Assembly: GCA_029532415.1 (NCBI GenBank)
Contig: JAQOTA010000071.1
Location: 434,001 to 498,000 of the forward strand
Length of the DNA stretch: 64,000 bases
Direction: 5' to 3'
Source: Marasmius tenuissimus
Taxonomy: Eukaryota > Basidiomycota > Agaricomycetes > Agaricales > Marasmiaceae
How positions within the stretch are numbered: position 1 is the first letter of the stretch; each line of letters starts with the position of its first letter. The position numbers and the translations under genes are program-made. Shown here one piece after another: positions 34,514-47,173 of this stretch. The notes beneath the pieces are model-generated. The model was given only the letters and a program-made list of their open reading frames with translations, had not been told where the DNA came from and searched no databases.

Positions 34514-36922
34514 TCACTTCTGATACTCATCGAGAACCCGATCGGTGTTCAGGAAATCGGTTTTGTCTGTGTCCCAATCTATAGTGAATATTTCAGTCAG
34601 TCCCTCCGTCGCTGCCCGAGCCAACATGCCATCCTTACCATCCGGGATGACTGTAATATTTTCTCGGATGAGTTGTAAGACCGGACGTGTGTTGAGGTTA
34701 TACCTCGGCCATACAGCTTCAGTATATCGTGTCAGCCGTCCAGCCAACGGGTCGTAGGAGAAACGGCTTACATCCGGGGCTCAAATTGTAGATGAAGTTC
34801 AGGTAGAAGTCAGTCATGTTGTTGGCCAGTTCAATTTCAATATCGGGAACGGGGCCGTAGAACAGCTGGAGCTCGGAAGCATGCGCAACTGGAAGGTCAA
34901 AATCGGAGTCCAGTCAAACTGGAGCAAGTGAGTAGGCTAAAAGGAGACGTCACTACTCACCTCCACGCATGGGATCGTTTCCTGGAATGAATTCTCGGAA
35001 GTAATAAGCAAAAATATGCTGTTTCTTCGCGGCATGCTCGAAGAGGAGTCTCCGGGGCGCAAGGTACATCTGATCTGTATACCATGCCTCGGCACGATCG
35101 AACAGGGGATCTCCCGTATTGAACGGAGCTCCAAGAGTTGAATCATTTTGTGCCCAGAGCTCATGAGTCTTCCGCAGAACACCCTCCGTGATGGTGCTAT
35201 TGTCAATTAGTAGGCGGCTAATGAAATCGTCAAAGGTATCGTCCTGTGCTTTTCCCGTAAGGTTCATTCCAGCCAGGCTGATGGCGAACCCAGCGCCCTC
35301 ATTGACCTGTGATCATAAAGGAAGGTATTAGGAGAATGGTTACTAGCGAATGGTGCCTAGGATTGGCGCACGTTAGTTCCTGCAAGGTAGGGCAGATGTA
35401 GAAAATCTCCACGCTTGATCTTTTCGGAAGCCCGGGCAGAGAAGAGTGACCCAGGGGAGATTGTGGGCTCCCATAACTGACTATTGAGAGTGTCACTGAT
35501 CATTCGATTACTGACATTGAGCAAGGTCTGTTGAGTGAGCTTTCAGATTAGAAACTCCACTAGGTTCATGCGTGGTAGTACAAACCTCAAATGGAACCTT
35601 TCGGAGACAGCCAAGAGCGCCCGCTCCAGGTGTACATCCTGTTCCCGCCAGAAGGCGAACGAACGGCTTCCCAGGCTTGTCGTATGTCTCCGGAGGCGGG
35701 GAATTCTTACTGTGTGAAACCACTGCAGGTCAGATCATGATCGGAGCGTCTCTTTTCGAGGCTTACAATGGACCGGTCGATGAATCTGCTATGCCAGCTC
35801 TAAAAAGATGCTCCGTGGACCGGGAATATATAAACAAGGACTCGACAACACCCGCACCGGCGGACTGATGGAGAAGTGATTCTTATGAGTGGCGCTACGG
35901 TATTAAACAGACAAAAAGCACGGACCTGACCCCAGATAGTAACTTTACTTGGGTCGCCACCGAAAGAAACAATGTTTTGCTGCAAGAATCTGAGACCTTG
36001 CATCGAGTCGAGTAGGCCGGCATTTAGGTCGTCTCTGGGGACGACGGAGCTCGCAAGCTAACAACAAAGTTCTTCGTCAGGAACATTAGTAAACCTGCAA
36101 AATCAGACTCACGAAGCCGAAGGTATTCAGTCGGTAATTTCTAGCATATACCCTTTTACTAAAGTCGTTACACGGGCAATGCGGAAAACTTCACCTACAC
36201 CGAGACAAAAAGGATTGGTTTGCCGATGGCTACACTGCGCTGAAGTATGCCTACTGGGATTAGCTAGATCAGTCGCAACTCATCGGTGACTAAACATACG
36301 TGTTGGGTTGTAAACAGGCTGGGAACCCGCTCTGAACGAGATGAATAAAATTTATGTTAGGAGCTGGAGAAACTTCGGAGTGGCTCAAGGTACCCGTTGG
36401 TGTAAGCCCCGCCCTACACAGGTTGGAGGTGTCAGTTTGTGAAGCACGGATAGCACAAACGATGTGCGGAAAAGTTGCGTACATGGAACCAGACGAGAAC
36501 AGGAAGTTTCGCTTCATTGGAAGTGTTTTGGGGCCGCCACACCTGTTTCAAGGGGGTTACCGGTCGAAAATAGCACATGACGCAAGGAACTGAAATAGCG
36601 CTGAGAACCCGTGGCTTACGTTGAGAAAGAGGCAGTCTTCTGCAACTGGCGCCCCCAGACTATCGGATGGAGGCTGAGGACAAGCGTTTCCAAACCGCGA
36701 GGCATCCTTAACAGTCCCATCGCTCCCTGGCTGAAGTGTCACAGGGGCCTTGAACCGCCGTGGGCCGACTGGAGGGACGGCATACGGTATTCCTAGCCAT
36801 TGTTCTGTGCCGTTTGCGGCAACCCCACGAAACTTTCCCGTCTTCAACTGAACCTCCAGAGAATTGCTGGCAAACGCCAGCGTAGATAAAGCAAGCAAGA
36901 TAGAGAGAGATTTCATGCCCAT
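34514..36922 (-). CDS. Secreted type-B carboxylesterase, tandem copy 2
   Basis: Close paralogue of the gene at 31.3-33.8 kb with the same intron plan. The start at 36922 ([18 protein letters not shown]) is preferred to 36991 because it opens the signal peptide as in copy 1. Then come [39 protein letters not shown] and [27 protein letters not shown] ends an exon, and SAGAGVVES begins the next (about 35866), rebuilding [18 protein letters not shown] holds the histidine; [18 protein letters not shown] and [11 protein letters not shown] follow as in copy 1. Head-to-tail orientation and shared introns point to tandem duplication. Confidence 0.85.
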
Positions 36923-37735
36923 AGACGTCAGTGTGCTGGAAAGATTGTGTCGATGAAGAAAATATGACCTCTCGGATTTATATCGATACACTCGTTCTCA
37001 GAGCCACCACGGGACCAACTTCCATGGGAAGACGATGAAGAGTCCAATAAGAACAACCGGCATCGAATCAGGTGGTCAGAGTGTCGATCGCCATCGCTGT
37101 GAAGCTGGTCGACGACCCGAAAATCGATGAGAAAGGGAAGCCAAACTGGCGATGATGGTCAAGTCCTCCAGGCCGCGTTACTTCCGCCATGAATGGTCGT
37201 TTGCCTAATGCGGATCGCTCCATCTGTAAGGCCGTAAACGAGAGCTTTCACGACAATGGGATGCAAGAACTCCATCCTGGATCGAACATACCGTGAATCG
37301 AGACTGGAATTCGGGACTCCCGCAAAATTTGAGCCTCCGAATACGCCGTCCTGCTGCTTGCAAAGGCAAATCTATTACCCATAACAAGCTGGGGATACTA
37401 GCCCTCCCGTCTCCAGATCACCGAGAGCTCTTGGTCCTGCTCTAAACTTTTGAGGCTAGCTCTCCAACGGTTCTCAGTTTTAAAACGTCCGTCGCGCTAT
37501 GAGTGTTGAGTTTTGTATTGTTGCTGTGGAATAGAACATAGTGTACTCACCCGTTGGCCTCATCCGTTACGAACGCATCATTTTCCTAAGAATGCAAACC
37601 ACAGACAGTAGGACAAAGCTTTGTCCTTGTTGCTGTTTTCAACTTGATTAATCCTTTCGGGGCCACTGGAAAAGAGAGTGCAGCACCATCGGTAATGCAC
37701 GCCACCGCAATGTTGTAATACGGGTTCCGCCTGCG
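36923..37735. other. Divergent intergenic region
   Basis: Contains promoters of carboxylesterase copy 2 and of the small secreted protein. No gene supported. Confidence 0.35.
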
Positions 37736-37743
37736 TATAAAAA
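37736..37743 (+). promoter_or_regulatory. TATA box of the small secreted protein gene
   Basis: TATAAAAA, 70 bases before the ATG at 37813. Confidence 0.55.
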
Positions 37744-37812
37744 GGTCAATCGACTTTCCTACCTCTCCTCAGAAATTCCAACAGTTTCTACTTGCTTACC
37801 ATCGAATCGGCA

Positions 37813-38343
37813 ATGTTCTTCAAGCTCTCTACCGTTCCTCAACTCGCCGTTGTTGCTGCCATGCTTTTCGCTGGCGTCGCCAACGCTGAACGAGGCCCTG
37901 GTATGTTCCACCATCAAGCTTTGTCCTCCGCGAGTAATGATCATTGACTCGTCTACTCCTCCTTCATAGCTGTCCGCTACAGCGCGCCTCGGGTCGTCGT
38001 CCGGCCCTGCGGACCTTGCACCCCCACCCAGAACCCCACCTACAGAGTGGCCCTCCCAGTCAACCTTCAGAATCCTGTTGCGTGCTGCAGCACGATCAGC
38101 CTTGCTTGTAAGTGATTTGGGTGTTCTCCTCTGCTACAAGAACGGTCAGTTGACGCAAGTAAATTAGATAACGGAGTCAACGTGAATGGCACGTACACCG
38201 ACGTCTGCGTCGCAGGCTGCTTCGTTGATCCTAATGGCCCTGACGATGGCATCGCCTTGAGCGACCCATTGTATAACCGATTGAACTCAGGCGGATCTGG
38301 CCCCATCGACGTCACCTGGAACAACCTTGGTCGTCCGCAGTAG
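37813..38343 (+). CDS. Small secreted double-psi-beta-barrel (RlpA/expansin-like) protein
   Basis: Three exons (37813-37900, 37970-38107, 38168-38343) join in phase to 133 residues. The N-terminus MFFKLSTVPQLAVVAAMLFA is a signal peptide with cleavage likely after VANA. The mature part has paired cysteines (RPCGPC, ACCSTI, DVCVAGC). Its end, VNGTYTDVCVAGC followed by DGIALSDPLYNRLNSGG and IDVTWNN, follows the layout of fungal RlpA-like/expansin-like barrels, where an NG(K/T)..TV.D.C motif and a D.SP..F..L segment precede the last strand (I.V.W). Such proteins act in cell wall or host-interaction settings without a known catalytic role. The classic DPBB aspartate pair is only partly recognisable. 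Confidence 0.55.
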
Positions 38344-38579
38344 AGTGAGGCAGGCGCAGAACGAGTGCTAAGTACGCCTGTAAAGGATATGATCTGTAAA
38401 TTTGTAAACCCAGATATTTTAGTGTAAAGTGGCTGAAATTCGAGATTGGAGATGTTTGTGAAGTAACGAAGATGTTATTAAATCCAAGCGACGATAGATC
38501 GCAAAAGACGAACAGGTATGTAACCCCCAAAACCCCAAATGAGCCAGCCACCACCCTCCTTTATGTCGGCCTGCTCTCG

Positions 38580-40280
38580 CTACGAGAGTCCTGGGAATAC
38601 CAGGCGAATCGAAGAAAACATCGGAGTGACAACGGACCCTCCTAGTGCGAATATCCGGTTCGTTATGCTATCGATCAATGGTGTTAGCGGCACACCAAAC
38701 TTGGGCTTCATGTGCGGCGGCACACTCTCCGGAACCTCTATAAACCCTTGTCTCACAGAGACATCCCTGACGGCGGAGATACCGTGACTTTGCGCTATCG
38801 ATGAAGATCTCGAAGATAGTAAGTCGACGACTAGACCATAGTCGATGCGAGAAGGATGTGTTACGAAGTCGATGAACTCGAGCCGGGGAAGAGGAGGAGG
38901 TTTGAGCGACTGGGATGGGGAAGATTTTGGGAATGTAAGGCGGCGTAGGAACTGGTTCGTTACTGATGGAGCTATGTCACGTCTAGGGCTCTCCTTGACG
39001 TTGAGATGGGTGAGTAGAGGCGTGTGTGGGAAAATGGATAGTAGGTTGGTGTCGGTCAGCTCGATGTTCACGAGGCTGAGCCGCCTGAGCGGACACGAAG
39101 ACCTTTCTAGAAAAGCCATGAAGTCGTTTTGCGGCCAAGGCTCCAAATTATACGGTTCTATGGGTGTCGCCACAGTCAATGAAGTCAAGGAGGGCGTGCT
39201 AAGACTTTTGAAGAGTTGGGAAAATAGTTCCGTTGTGAAAGTCAGGGAAGTTAAGGAACGTAGACTGAAGGGTGGATCAAACTCGACGATTGCCACCCAC
39301 GGCGAAAAATTTCGCCGTGACGAGATGACTGCTTCCTCCAGTTTCGGACACGCGTGGAGAACGTGAAGGGCATCGTTGATCTGAAGTCGTCGGACAGTGA
39401 CTGAAGTCAGCCGCGAACAAGGGAGACACTGCAACTCGGCGATCTCGAACTCAACATTGTCCAATGTCAACGTTCTGAGAGCGTGGGCATCCTTGAACAT
39501 TGAGGAGGCCCTCAAGGACGTTGTGGTCGAGAGTTCAAGGGATTTTAGTAACGGAAGGGGTGGTGGAGGGTCAATCGCCCTGAGACGATCGGCACCATGA
39601 AGGATAAGGTGTTTCCACCGTGAAGATTGCTCCAGAACAGTTTGAAGCACGATGTCATCATTCGGCTCCATGGAATCAAGTCCAATGGACAAGGGCATGT
39701 CCTTCGAGCGATTGAGATATGTACTCAGAGACTGGATGCTGCCAGGGAAAGGGCGAAGACTGATGTGAAATGTAGCCCATAAAGAGGGTGTTTCGAAGGC
39801 TAATTGTCTCCAGAAAGAACACGTCTGAGCGAGGATCAAGGGCGGTGCTACTATGGGCCTTCGCAGCATACTTGGAACTTCCTGGCAATATAGGAAGAAT
39901 ATCTCCGTTAAGACCTCCGGCGGAAGTTTACGAATGGGAGTGAGCAGAGTACGGTACTCATCGATATACCGTTGGAGATACGCCCTCTCTGACTCCAATT
40001 TCTCCAATATCGTCCGAAATCTATCGATTTCAGCCGTGTATCTCTCATGTTCGGTCTCTGCTTCTTCAATCCAATCTGACAAAGAGCCAGCCTCTGGAGG
40101 GCTGGGTATATAGTTTGAACGAATGTTTTCAAGCGTGAATGACCAGCAGATTTTTCGGTGAGGAAGAAACGAGTGATTGCATTCGTCGCATAGAATTGTT
40201 GGGGAAGCAGGTTCAGCAACACAGGACTGACGAGTATTTGAGAAAATATATTTTGTATCAAATCATAATACACTCACCAT
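38580..40280 (-). CDS. F-box protein with coiled coil and LRR-like tail
   Basis: Coding exon 1 is only the ATG (40280-40278). A GTGAGT intron follows, and exon 2 (40226-38580) continues SCVAEPASP, giving about 549 residues. The N-terminus has a cysteine pattern (LCDECNHSF, KICW), then a heptad-rich coiled coil (IEEAETEHERYTAEIDRF). The F-box-like motif is IRKLPPEVLTEIFFLYCQEV with CSFWRQLAFETPSLWA. The rest is leucine-rich repeat-like (LKSLELST, LRRLSLVNIEL, LLTHLNVKES). F-box proteins link substrates through Skp1 to cullin-1; the adjacent divergent F-box gene and cullin-1 12 kb away are noted. Substrate unknown. Starting at the internal ATG 40082 would omit the cysteine motif. Confidence 0.85.
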
Positions 40281-40703
40281 CCTACCCTCGTTGCTGGATG
40301 TTGATGATGAGAAATGCTTGTGGGCGCAAGCTCGCCGCTACAATGGAGGCTCCGGGGGCAGAGTGAACCGGACCGGAGCCGACTTCCTTTTTTAGGAGCC
40401 AGGCCCACGAGATTCGACGGCTAGCGCTCATCGCCGGCCTCATCGTGCGACAGCAAATGATCATCATCCTCAACGAATAGCCTCAGACAGTCTAGCTCCT
40501 TCTTCGTCCCGACCTCCTCCTTCGTCAAAATTCGCTCCCAAGCTTTGCAATCCGCTGGACTTGAAGGGGTAATGAGCTTGACCCACAAATCAAAGTGCGT
40601 AGCCTGACCACTCTAGCATTTTTTCCATGCTCATACGACTTGAAACGTTAGCCATAGCCTCACTCTGAAACGCAGACGAGGAAGAAGAAACCTGAAAGAC
40701 GTC

Positions 40704-42531
40704 GTGGATGATGATGAACAGCAGTCTTCAGACGACATGCAAAGTCTAGAAAGAATGCCTACAAGCTCAAGCACTACCCTATCACAACGCCCCTCGTCCA
40801 GCGGTGCTGCATACCTTGGCTGCGCTCCTGAATCTCATACCCAGCGTATGGCATCGGAAGAACCATTCTCGCACCTAGAAAGCAATGCTTTGACTCGAAG
40901 CTCGGGAGAACCACCAGAACTTTCACGAAGCATGACAGAGTACGGGATGATGGTTACCGCGTGTTCTCCGTCGTCTTCAGAGCAGTCCTTATTTCCAGAT
41001 TGGTGGAATGAATTTTTCGAAGTGAGAGCCCATGTACAACAGGCTGCTCTATGGTTTTCTCACTAATCGTGTATTCCTACTTCGTTCACAGTATCCTGAA
41101 CAGAATGCACCACGACACTTTCCTGATCCCTTCACCTCTCCTCCCCAACCTCCGACACCACTATCAGCATTTTACACCCCTTCGCCTGCCCCGACATCAG
41201 ATGGTGTAGCTGTTCATCGACTGCCGAACGAACTTCTCACTTTAATCTTTGAACAAGGCTCCTGTTTCGCTTCACGAAGAATGCTGGAGCCCAAATATCC
41301 ACTCATGCCTGTCCAACCCGTCAATACCATTTCTTTCATGCTGACTGTGCTGCACGTGTGTCACCGATGGAGAGAGGTTGCAATACACACGCCTGCACTC
41401 TGGACATCCTTACTCGTGTCGCGACCCAGGAGTACAGAGCCTCCGGAGCTATCGAAAGATTACTCAAAGCCCATGGATTGGGTTGCAAAGGCAATCAAAC
41501 GCTCGCAGAATCTTCCTCTCGACATCACCATCGACTGTACCAACATTTCCCCTGCACCAATCATAAAGCAGCTTATACCTGAAAGTCATCGATGGCGTAG
41601 TCTCTCTATCATGATCCCTTCTCCGCAGTCGCTTCCCGCCGTATTATCAAACTTGGGAGAAGTCGACGTTCCAATGTTGGAAAGCCTCGAAATCACTGCC
41701 AACAAAATTGAACGCCTTTCCACCAACGAACATTTTCCTCCGTTCTTCAGCTCGTCCCCGAAACTCGCGCATGTACGACTTAATCGCGTCCGAGTCCTTT
41801 GGGATGCCAGCCCACTCAATCAGCTTACCTCGCTTGAATTGCGCTTCGTAATCTGGCCCGACTTCCTCGATCTTCGCCAAATTTTCCTTCGATCACCCAC
41901 CCTCGAACACCTTGTTCTCCATTTTGACAACTACGCCTTCACACGTCTCGATAGAGAAGGGCGCGCTCCTATACCCATCCCTTGTCTGCGCTCCCTTGAG
42001 CTCCGATTTTTCTATGACGAAGCGCCCAATGTCGTACGCCTCATCCAACTATTCAGCATCCCGACTCTCGAATCCCTCACCCTCAAAGACTTGACTTGCG
42101 CGGACTGGTGCCGAGTTCTTCCCTATTTCCGCTCATACGCCGCGTCATATCCCGCCTTACGTTCGCTTACCGTCTCCAACATCAAGGGGCTCATCTGCGT
42201 CGATTCGAGCACTGTTCGTGCCTTCCCCCATCTCACACATCTTTCCCTCATCGGTGTCTATTCGAATGCCTTCAGTCGGCTTCTGTTGAAGGAGAGAACT
42301 GACGACGGATATAATGCGCTCGTGTGGCCGAAACTGCGCTCATTACGGATACAGAACGATACGGATACGAAGATGGACTTATTGCAAGAGGCGTTGGCCT
42401 CGCGCACAACGATGGGAAGATCTATCAAACGATTGGTTCTGGACCAATACCTATTCGAAGCGTACCCAGGGGTCGTGGATAACCTTAGACATTATATGAA
42501 AGTTGAGAATGCGTCGTACGCACAGGATTGA
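40704..42531 (+). CDS. F-box protein, divergent neighbour
   Basis: Exons 40704-41021 and 41092-42531 join in phase at GTGAGA and TTCACAG; earlier 5' coding sequence may exist (an open reading with RGRRNLKDVV precedes 40704). The first part is Ser/Glu-rich and disordered and ends in WWNEFFE. The F-box-like region reads VHRLPNELLTLIFEQG and VLHVCHRWREVAIHTPALW. The remainder carries LRR-like segments (PMLESLEI, LTSLELRF, LRSLTVSNIKG, LTHLSLIGV). It is not a close paralogue of the minus-strand F-box gene despite similar layout. The predicted partner is Skp1 in an SCF complex. Confidence 0.85.
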
Positions 42532-43209
42532 TTTCCCCTCTCCACTTTCTCTCCCTTTCGTTCTCTTACCTCCCCTTCCAAGCTGCTGTTTTCGTTCTAG
42601 TTCTCGTCTTGTTTTCGGTATTGACTGCATCATATACGTACATACTTAGTATCATACTCACACCTCATACACTTTCACATACATCAGTTCCAGCTTTTCT
42701 GCACCATAATGTTTTGATCTCCAGGACTAGTTTCTCATCATCTATGATAACTCGGGTACTACCGTATCTTTTGCTTCGTTTATGAGTATGCATGATATCG
42801 ATGTATGTAGTTTATGATTTTTGGGTGTTGTCCTCATGCTAATAACTCTTGAGTCACAGGCAGTCATCCTCACGCTAACGGTGGGTGCTATGTATGATGT
42901 GCGCCACTCAATTTACCTTTCATGCAATATATCGCAGTTGGAGCCTAGAACCGCTACGACTTCACAATTAATCATTCCAGATGGCGTTTCGCATTCATGC
43001 AAAGGCGGACAATCGTTCGTGCTCTGAATAACCTCACAACAGTCAGACCTCAAGCTTCAGGACGCAGTACATATACAGCCACATTATAGAGATAAATTGA
43101 GGACAAAGCCGCGGACAATGTATCGACCCGAATCACCAAACGACCGACCGACCCGGGCCAATCCCCGAAAAACCGTTGGAATCCAAGTACAAAGCTTGTA
43201 TCAAGCTCC
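42532..43209. other. Convergent intergenic region
   Basis: 3' flanks of the F-box gene and lectin 1; no gene seen. Confidence 0.4.
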
Positions 43210-44993
43210 CTACCAGGTAACAGCATGCGATCCTGCACGTTTCGCCTTCATCATGTCTCGTCTCTTTTGCGAATTCGAAGCAGTGACAGTCGGGAGGGTT
43301 TGACAGTTCGACGACGAGGGAGCCGGGTGGGCAGACGGGGTAGGTTTCACCTCTTGGTACCAGGTGGACGTACCGTACACTCCCATGGGTTCGCTAAGTG
43401 GGAGGAGAAACGACCGGTGTTAGAATAGATGCGGACTGCGTTGCGAAGAGAGAAGAAGGCACGCACCCAGTGTTCCCGTCGCAATTCTCAAATACACCGG
43501 CATTGTAATTGGCAGGCATGTTCCACCTGCAACCCTGGAGATCGTAGATGTGTTGACAGTTAGTCGCTGCGTTACGTCCAACACAAGCACGGAAGCAGAA
43601 TTCCGTTGCCGACATGAAGGAGGTCCATTCGTGGTATTGGAGGTTGTTGCCGTATGTGTTGCCGAAGACAAGGCCGCCGACTGCAGGCAAGTGGAGGAAT
43701 GATCATGTCAATTAGTATCCAAAGATATGAACTATGTGGCAAAGGGACATACCAGGGTTTCCGTTACCGTCTGCGCCGTGAGGATCGAGCTCTCCGCCGT
43801 CATCGCGAGCTTTGATGTTGATCTTCGTAAAGTCACCAACACCTGTGACCTGGGAGGGAAAGGGTTGAGCCAGATAGCCAGCGATGCGGAGGACACGGTG
43901 ATTACCTGTACGTAGTCCGGGGTCTTGACAAAGTGAACGCCCTGGAGTGTGCCATCCGGGATGGTCCTTGTTCCACGGTCCTTCTTGGTGCAGTAGGCGA
44001 CGACATCACGCTCGCTGTTCCCGATCGTATCCGTTTTTTGCTATAACAACCAAACAAAGAAGATATGAGATTGACCTGCAATCGGTAGCGAAGGAAACGA
44101 CGCACAGGACCCCAGAGGCAGAAGTCGTCTGCGGAGCTGGAACATTCAACCGATGTGAGAGACTGGTGTGAGACGGGGACTGTAGGAAAACCTTACTTGA
44201 TCCAAGCGGTCTGGCACATCGACGTAGGAGTGTTCGCGCCTGTGCATTTGTTGACACCACTCTGCCCGTTCTGAGAGGTTTGTGGAAGGTCGTCGACAGC
44301 GTATCCGACGTTCCAGCTCTGGTTGTCGTTGTTTCCGAAGCAATCCCACAATTGTGGCTGATAAATTCGCCTCAGCATGGGAATCTGGCGAGGAACAGTT
44401 CGGTGTGCTCACCCTATTGCCATCCGTCAAATCGCCGTTTGGCAAGTCGAGGCATTTGCCATGGTTCGTCCAGGCGAGGTGGATATCTCCCTATCGAGAA
44501 TTCCAAGTCAGCAAAGGGTGGCTCGGCTTTCCAAGATACATAGCACGCACCGTGTACCAGAACTGCTGGTTAGGGTTCTTGTTATTAGAGCACGTCCAGA
44601 TCTGCATCTTCACGCCATTCGCAGTGCTCCCACCCGTAACGTCGAGGCATTTATCAGCGAAAACTCGAACTTCGCCGTTCTGGAAGGTCCATTTCTGCGA
44701 TTCGGCACCGGTGCAGCTTATGATTGAGACCGGGGCGCCGTCTGCGTTGGAAGAGGCGGTTAAGCACTTTCCTGTAGAATGAGGCCGAGGTTAGCTAGAC
44801 TGGTTTCTCGCCGTGGGGAAAAGACACCTACCATTGCTGAGGCGAGGCTGAATGAGGAGACGCCCTTTGAAGCTGTACTTTGTGAGACTGGTGGTAGCAG
44901 GAAGAGGGAGACAAAAGCTCACTTGGGCGTTTGAGCATTAGCAACACTCACAGCGAGTGTGAGCAAGAGGTATAAGGAATTGAAGGAGCGCAT
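43210..44993 (-). CDS. Secreted ricin-B/CBM13 lectin-like protein 1
   Basis: Start at 44993 with signal peptide MRSFNSLYLLLTLAVSVANA. About nine exons. The N-terminal half is a beta-trefoil of ricin-B type: GKCLTASSNADGAP, CTGAESQKWTF, FADKCLDV, MQIWTCSNNKNPNQQW (QxW), HGKCLDLPNGDLTDGN, and PQLWDCFGNNDNQSWNVGY. The C-terminal half is a separate conserved fungal module: CQTAWIKSADDFCLWGP, RTIPDGTLQGVHFVKTPDYV, LDPHGADGNGNP, GGLVFGNTYGN, QYHEWTSFMSATEFCFRACV, CQHIYDLQGCRWNMP and VFENCDGNTG. It ends GVYGTSTW and a KRAGSHAVTW tail (stop 43212-43210). The trefoil should bind sugars; the second module has no known function. It is a paralogue of lectin 2. Confidence 0.85.
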
Positions 44994-45867
44994 ATTTGAA
45001 AGGAATGTGGGTGACTACTAAGAGAGTGTGAGTGAGTGCCGGTGAAACGAGGAACAACCAGCGCAGAAAGTCCTGACCAAGGTACTTCCGTATTTATTGG
45101 AGTTCCTCCGGGAGAATGCCCCTAGATTTCACGATCAGGTCCTCCTCTACGTCCTCCTTTGGGAGTTAGGAGGCACTTTGCTGAGCGATAAAAATAGACC
45201 TCTTGAACTTGTGGGCGTTCGATATCACCCTTGGGAAGTTGTACACACTCCCCCCCACACAGGGCTTGGGTGGAAGCTTCAGAGAGCAAATCTGTATCCA
45301 TTTAGTCATATAATGAGATGTGGGGAAATTCCGATGAGATGAATGCGTGAATGCAAGTTGACAGTTGTGAATAGCTGGGGGAAGATCCGAAACGGTACCT
45401 TTAATGTCGAACACCTCTGCCAATGCGTGGGAGTCTCTTTCCCGAATTGTACTTGTGTGCCTTTCAAGTCCCGGCGTATCCTGGCTATATTTTCGAAGGA
45501 CAGCCGAAGCGTTCATGTCATTCCCCATCCTACCACCGCAGGTTTACATCTTACATCTTACTGAGTGATGGAAAAGTCAGCTGGACTGGAGTCAATTTTG
45601 ACTCTTTCGTTTTCATCGACCTGCATACTCAGCACGACTCGGATGGTATCCGTTGGATCTCCTTGCGGCGAATCAATTGAGATGTCCATGACCAAGGGTT
45701 TCGCGGGCCCTGAAGTTCAGTGTAACGCGCTATCTAAGCAAGGGAATCAGTAAGCAGGCAGAAACGCTTACTCACCGTTATCTCTCTACAGGTGTCTATC
45801 GTCTTCCCAGCTTTAAAGCAGAGCTCGAGGAGGTTTGTGCCCCACATCAATTTCTTCATCCACAGCA
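44994..45867. other. Intergenic between lectin 1 and dehydrogenase
   Basis: Divergent promoters. Several short frames but none with recognisable protein features. Confidence 0.35.
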
Positions 45868-47173
45868 ATGTCTCAACAGAAAGTCCTCGCGTTCCCCACT
45901 AGTGAATCAGCTTACACGCTCATCACCAAACCGATACCCGCCCCAGGTCCCACCGAAGTTCTTGTCAAGCTCGAAGGTTCTGCGCTGCAGCCCTTGGAGT
46001 GGAGGATACCGGTAATCGCGCCTTTGTTCAATTCCCTCAAATTTCCAGCCTCGGCAGGCGTCGACGGAGCTGGGGTCGTTGAAAGTGTCGGGAGCGAAGT
46101 AAAGCGCCTCAAGAAGGGTGATCGTGTGTTAGTCTTTCAGATATCTTTCCATTCGATCGGAGGCTCATCCGGGCCACAATTGTTTCATACAGGCTTTTCC
46201 AGGGATGGCTGGAGTACGACTACACCACCTTCCAGCAATACGCACTGGCACCTGAGATCTTCGTTGCGAAGGTAGATGCGAGTCTATTTCTACTTAACCT
46301 CAAGCTGATTCCGGTCTGCTTTCGACAGCTACCGTCATCTCTCTCGACATTAGAAGCATCATCTATTCCATCGGCTGTTGTGACAGCCGCAGCTGGGTTT
46401 TCGCATCCCGAATCAGCTATTCCTTCCCCCACAGAAGTGGGACAACACCTGAAATCCTTCTTCGATGGGCGAGGTGGTGCCGGAGTAAAACCCTTCTGGG
46501 AGGACGGCGCGGAGGGGGTGAAAGCTGGGGAACCAATCCTGATTCTGGGTGGATCCTCTTCTGTCGGGCAATTAGGTGAGCGCTTACGCGGTGTGATCTC
46601 TGGTTTCTCACCAAGGGTCCCTAACCAAATCCTTCGCAGTGATCCAAATCGCCAAACATCTGGGCTACTCTCCCATCATAACGACCTCATCTCTCAAGCA
46701 TACGGACCACCTCAAATCACTTGGTGCGACCCATGTCCTTGACCGTAGCACGCCAGATGTGTCGCTTGTCTCCGATATCCAAGCTATCACCCAAAACAAG
46801 CCAATTGAACTCGTATATGATGCAGTTGGTGCGATTACCCAAGCACAGATCGACCTACTTGCACCTGGAGGAGCCTTCGTCCTTGCAGACCCCACGGCAG
46901 GAGACTCCTGCTCGTTGGTGGGGCAGTACACGGGTTCAAGGAATTCGGTGCAAGCTTGTTCGAGAAACTGGAGAGTTTGCTCGAGCGTGGTGTTATCAAG
47001 GTATGTGTTTACTGAGCCGAGATGATTGTATAAAACTAATATCGCTGCCCTCGTAGCCGCTCCGAGTTGAAAAGCTCCCCGGTGGGCTCAACGGTATACT
47101 CGATGGGCTTGCCAGGTTGCAGAGAAATGAGGTTAGTGGGATCAAGCTTGTCGTAGATCCCAGCGAGACGTAG
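45868..47173 (+). CDS. Medium-chain dehydrogenase/quinone reductase-like, frameshifted
   Basis: MSQQKVLAFPTSESAYTLI opens a zinc-free GroES-like MDR enzyme, an NAD(P)H-dependent reductase. Exon 1 ends in KGDRV at a GTTAGT donor, and the next exon restores LFQGWLEYDYTTFQQYALAP. The nucleotide-binding motif ILGGSSSVGQL spans an intron before VIQIAKHLGY. Then THVLDRSTPDV, VYDAVGAITQ and APGGAFVLADP follow. At about 46895-46915 the conserved reading leaves this frame and continues one base off as VHGFKEFGASLFEKLE. It is then spliced in phase to PLRVEKLPGGLNGILDG and KLVVDPSET (stop 47171-47173). No intron of credible size explains the shift. It is either a sequencing or assembly error or a mutation replacing the last 80 or so residues. 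Confidence 0.7.

Noticed and set aside
38845..39366. Long plus-strand frame opposite the minus-strand F-box gene
   Set aside because: Antisense shadow of a well-supported coding exon; no motif or splice partners.
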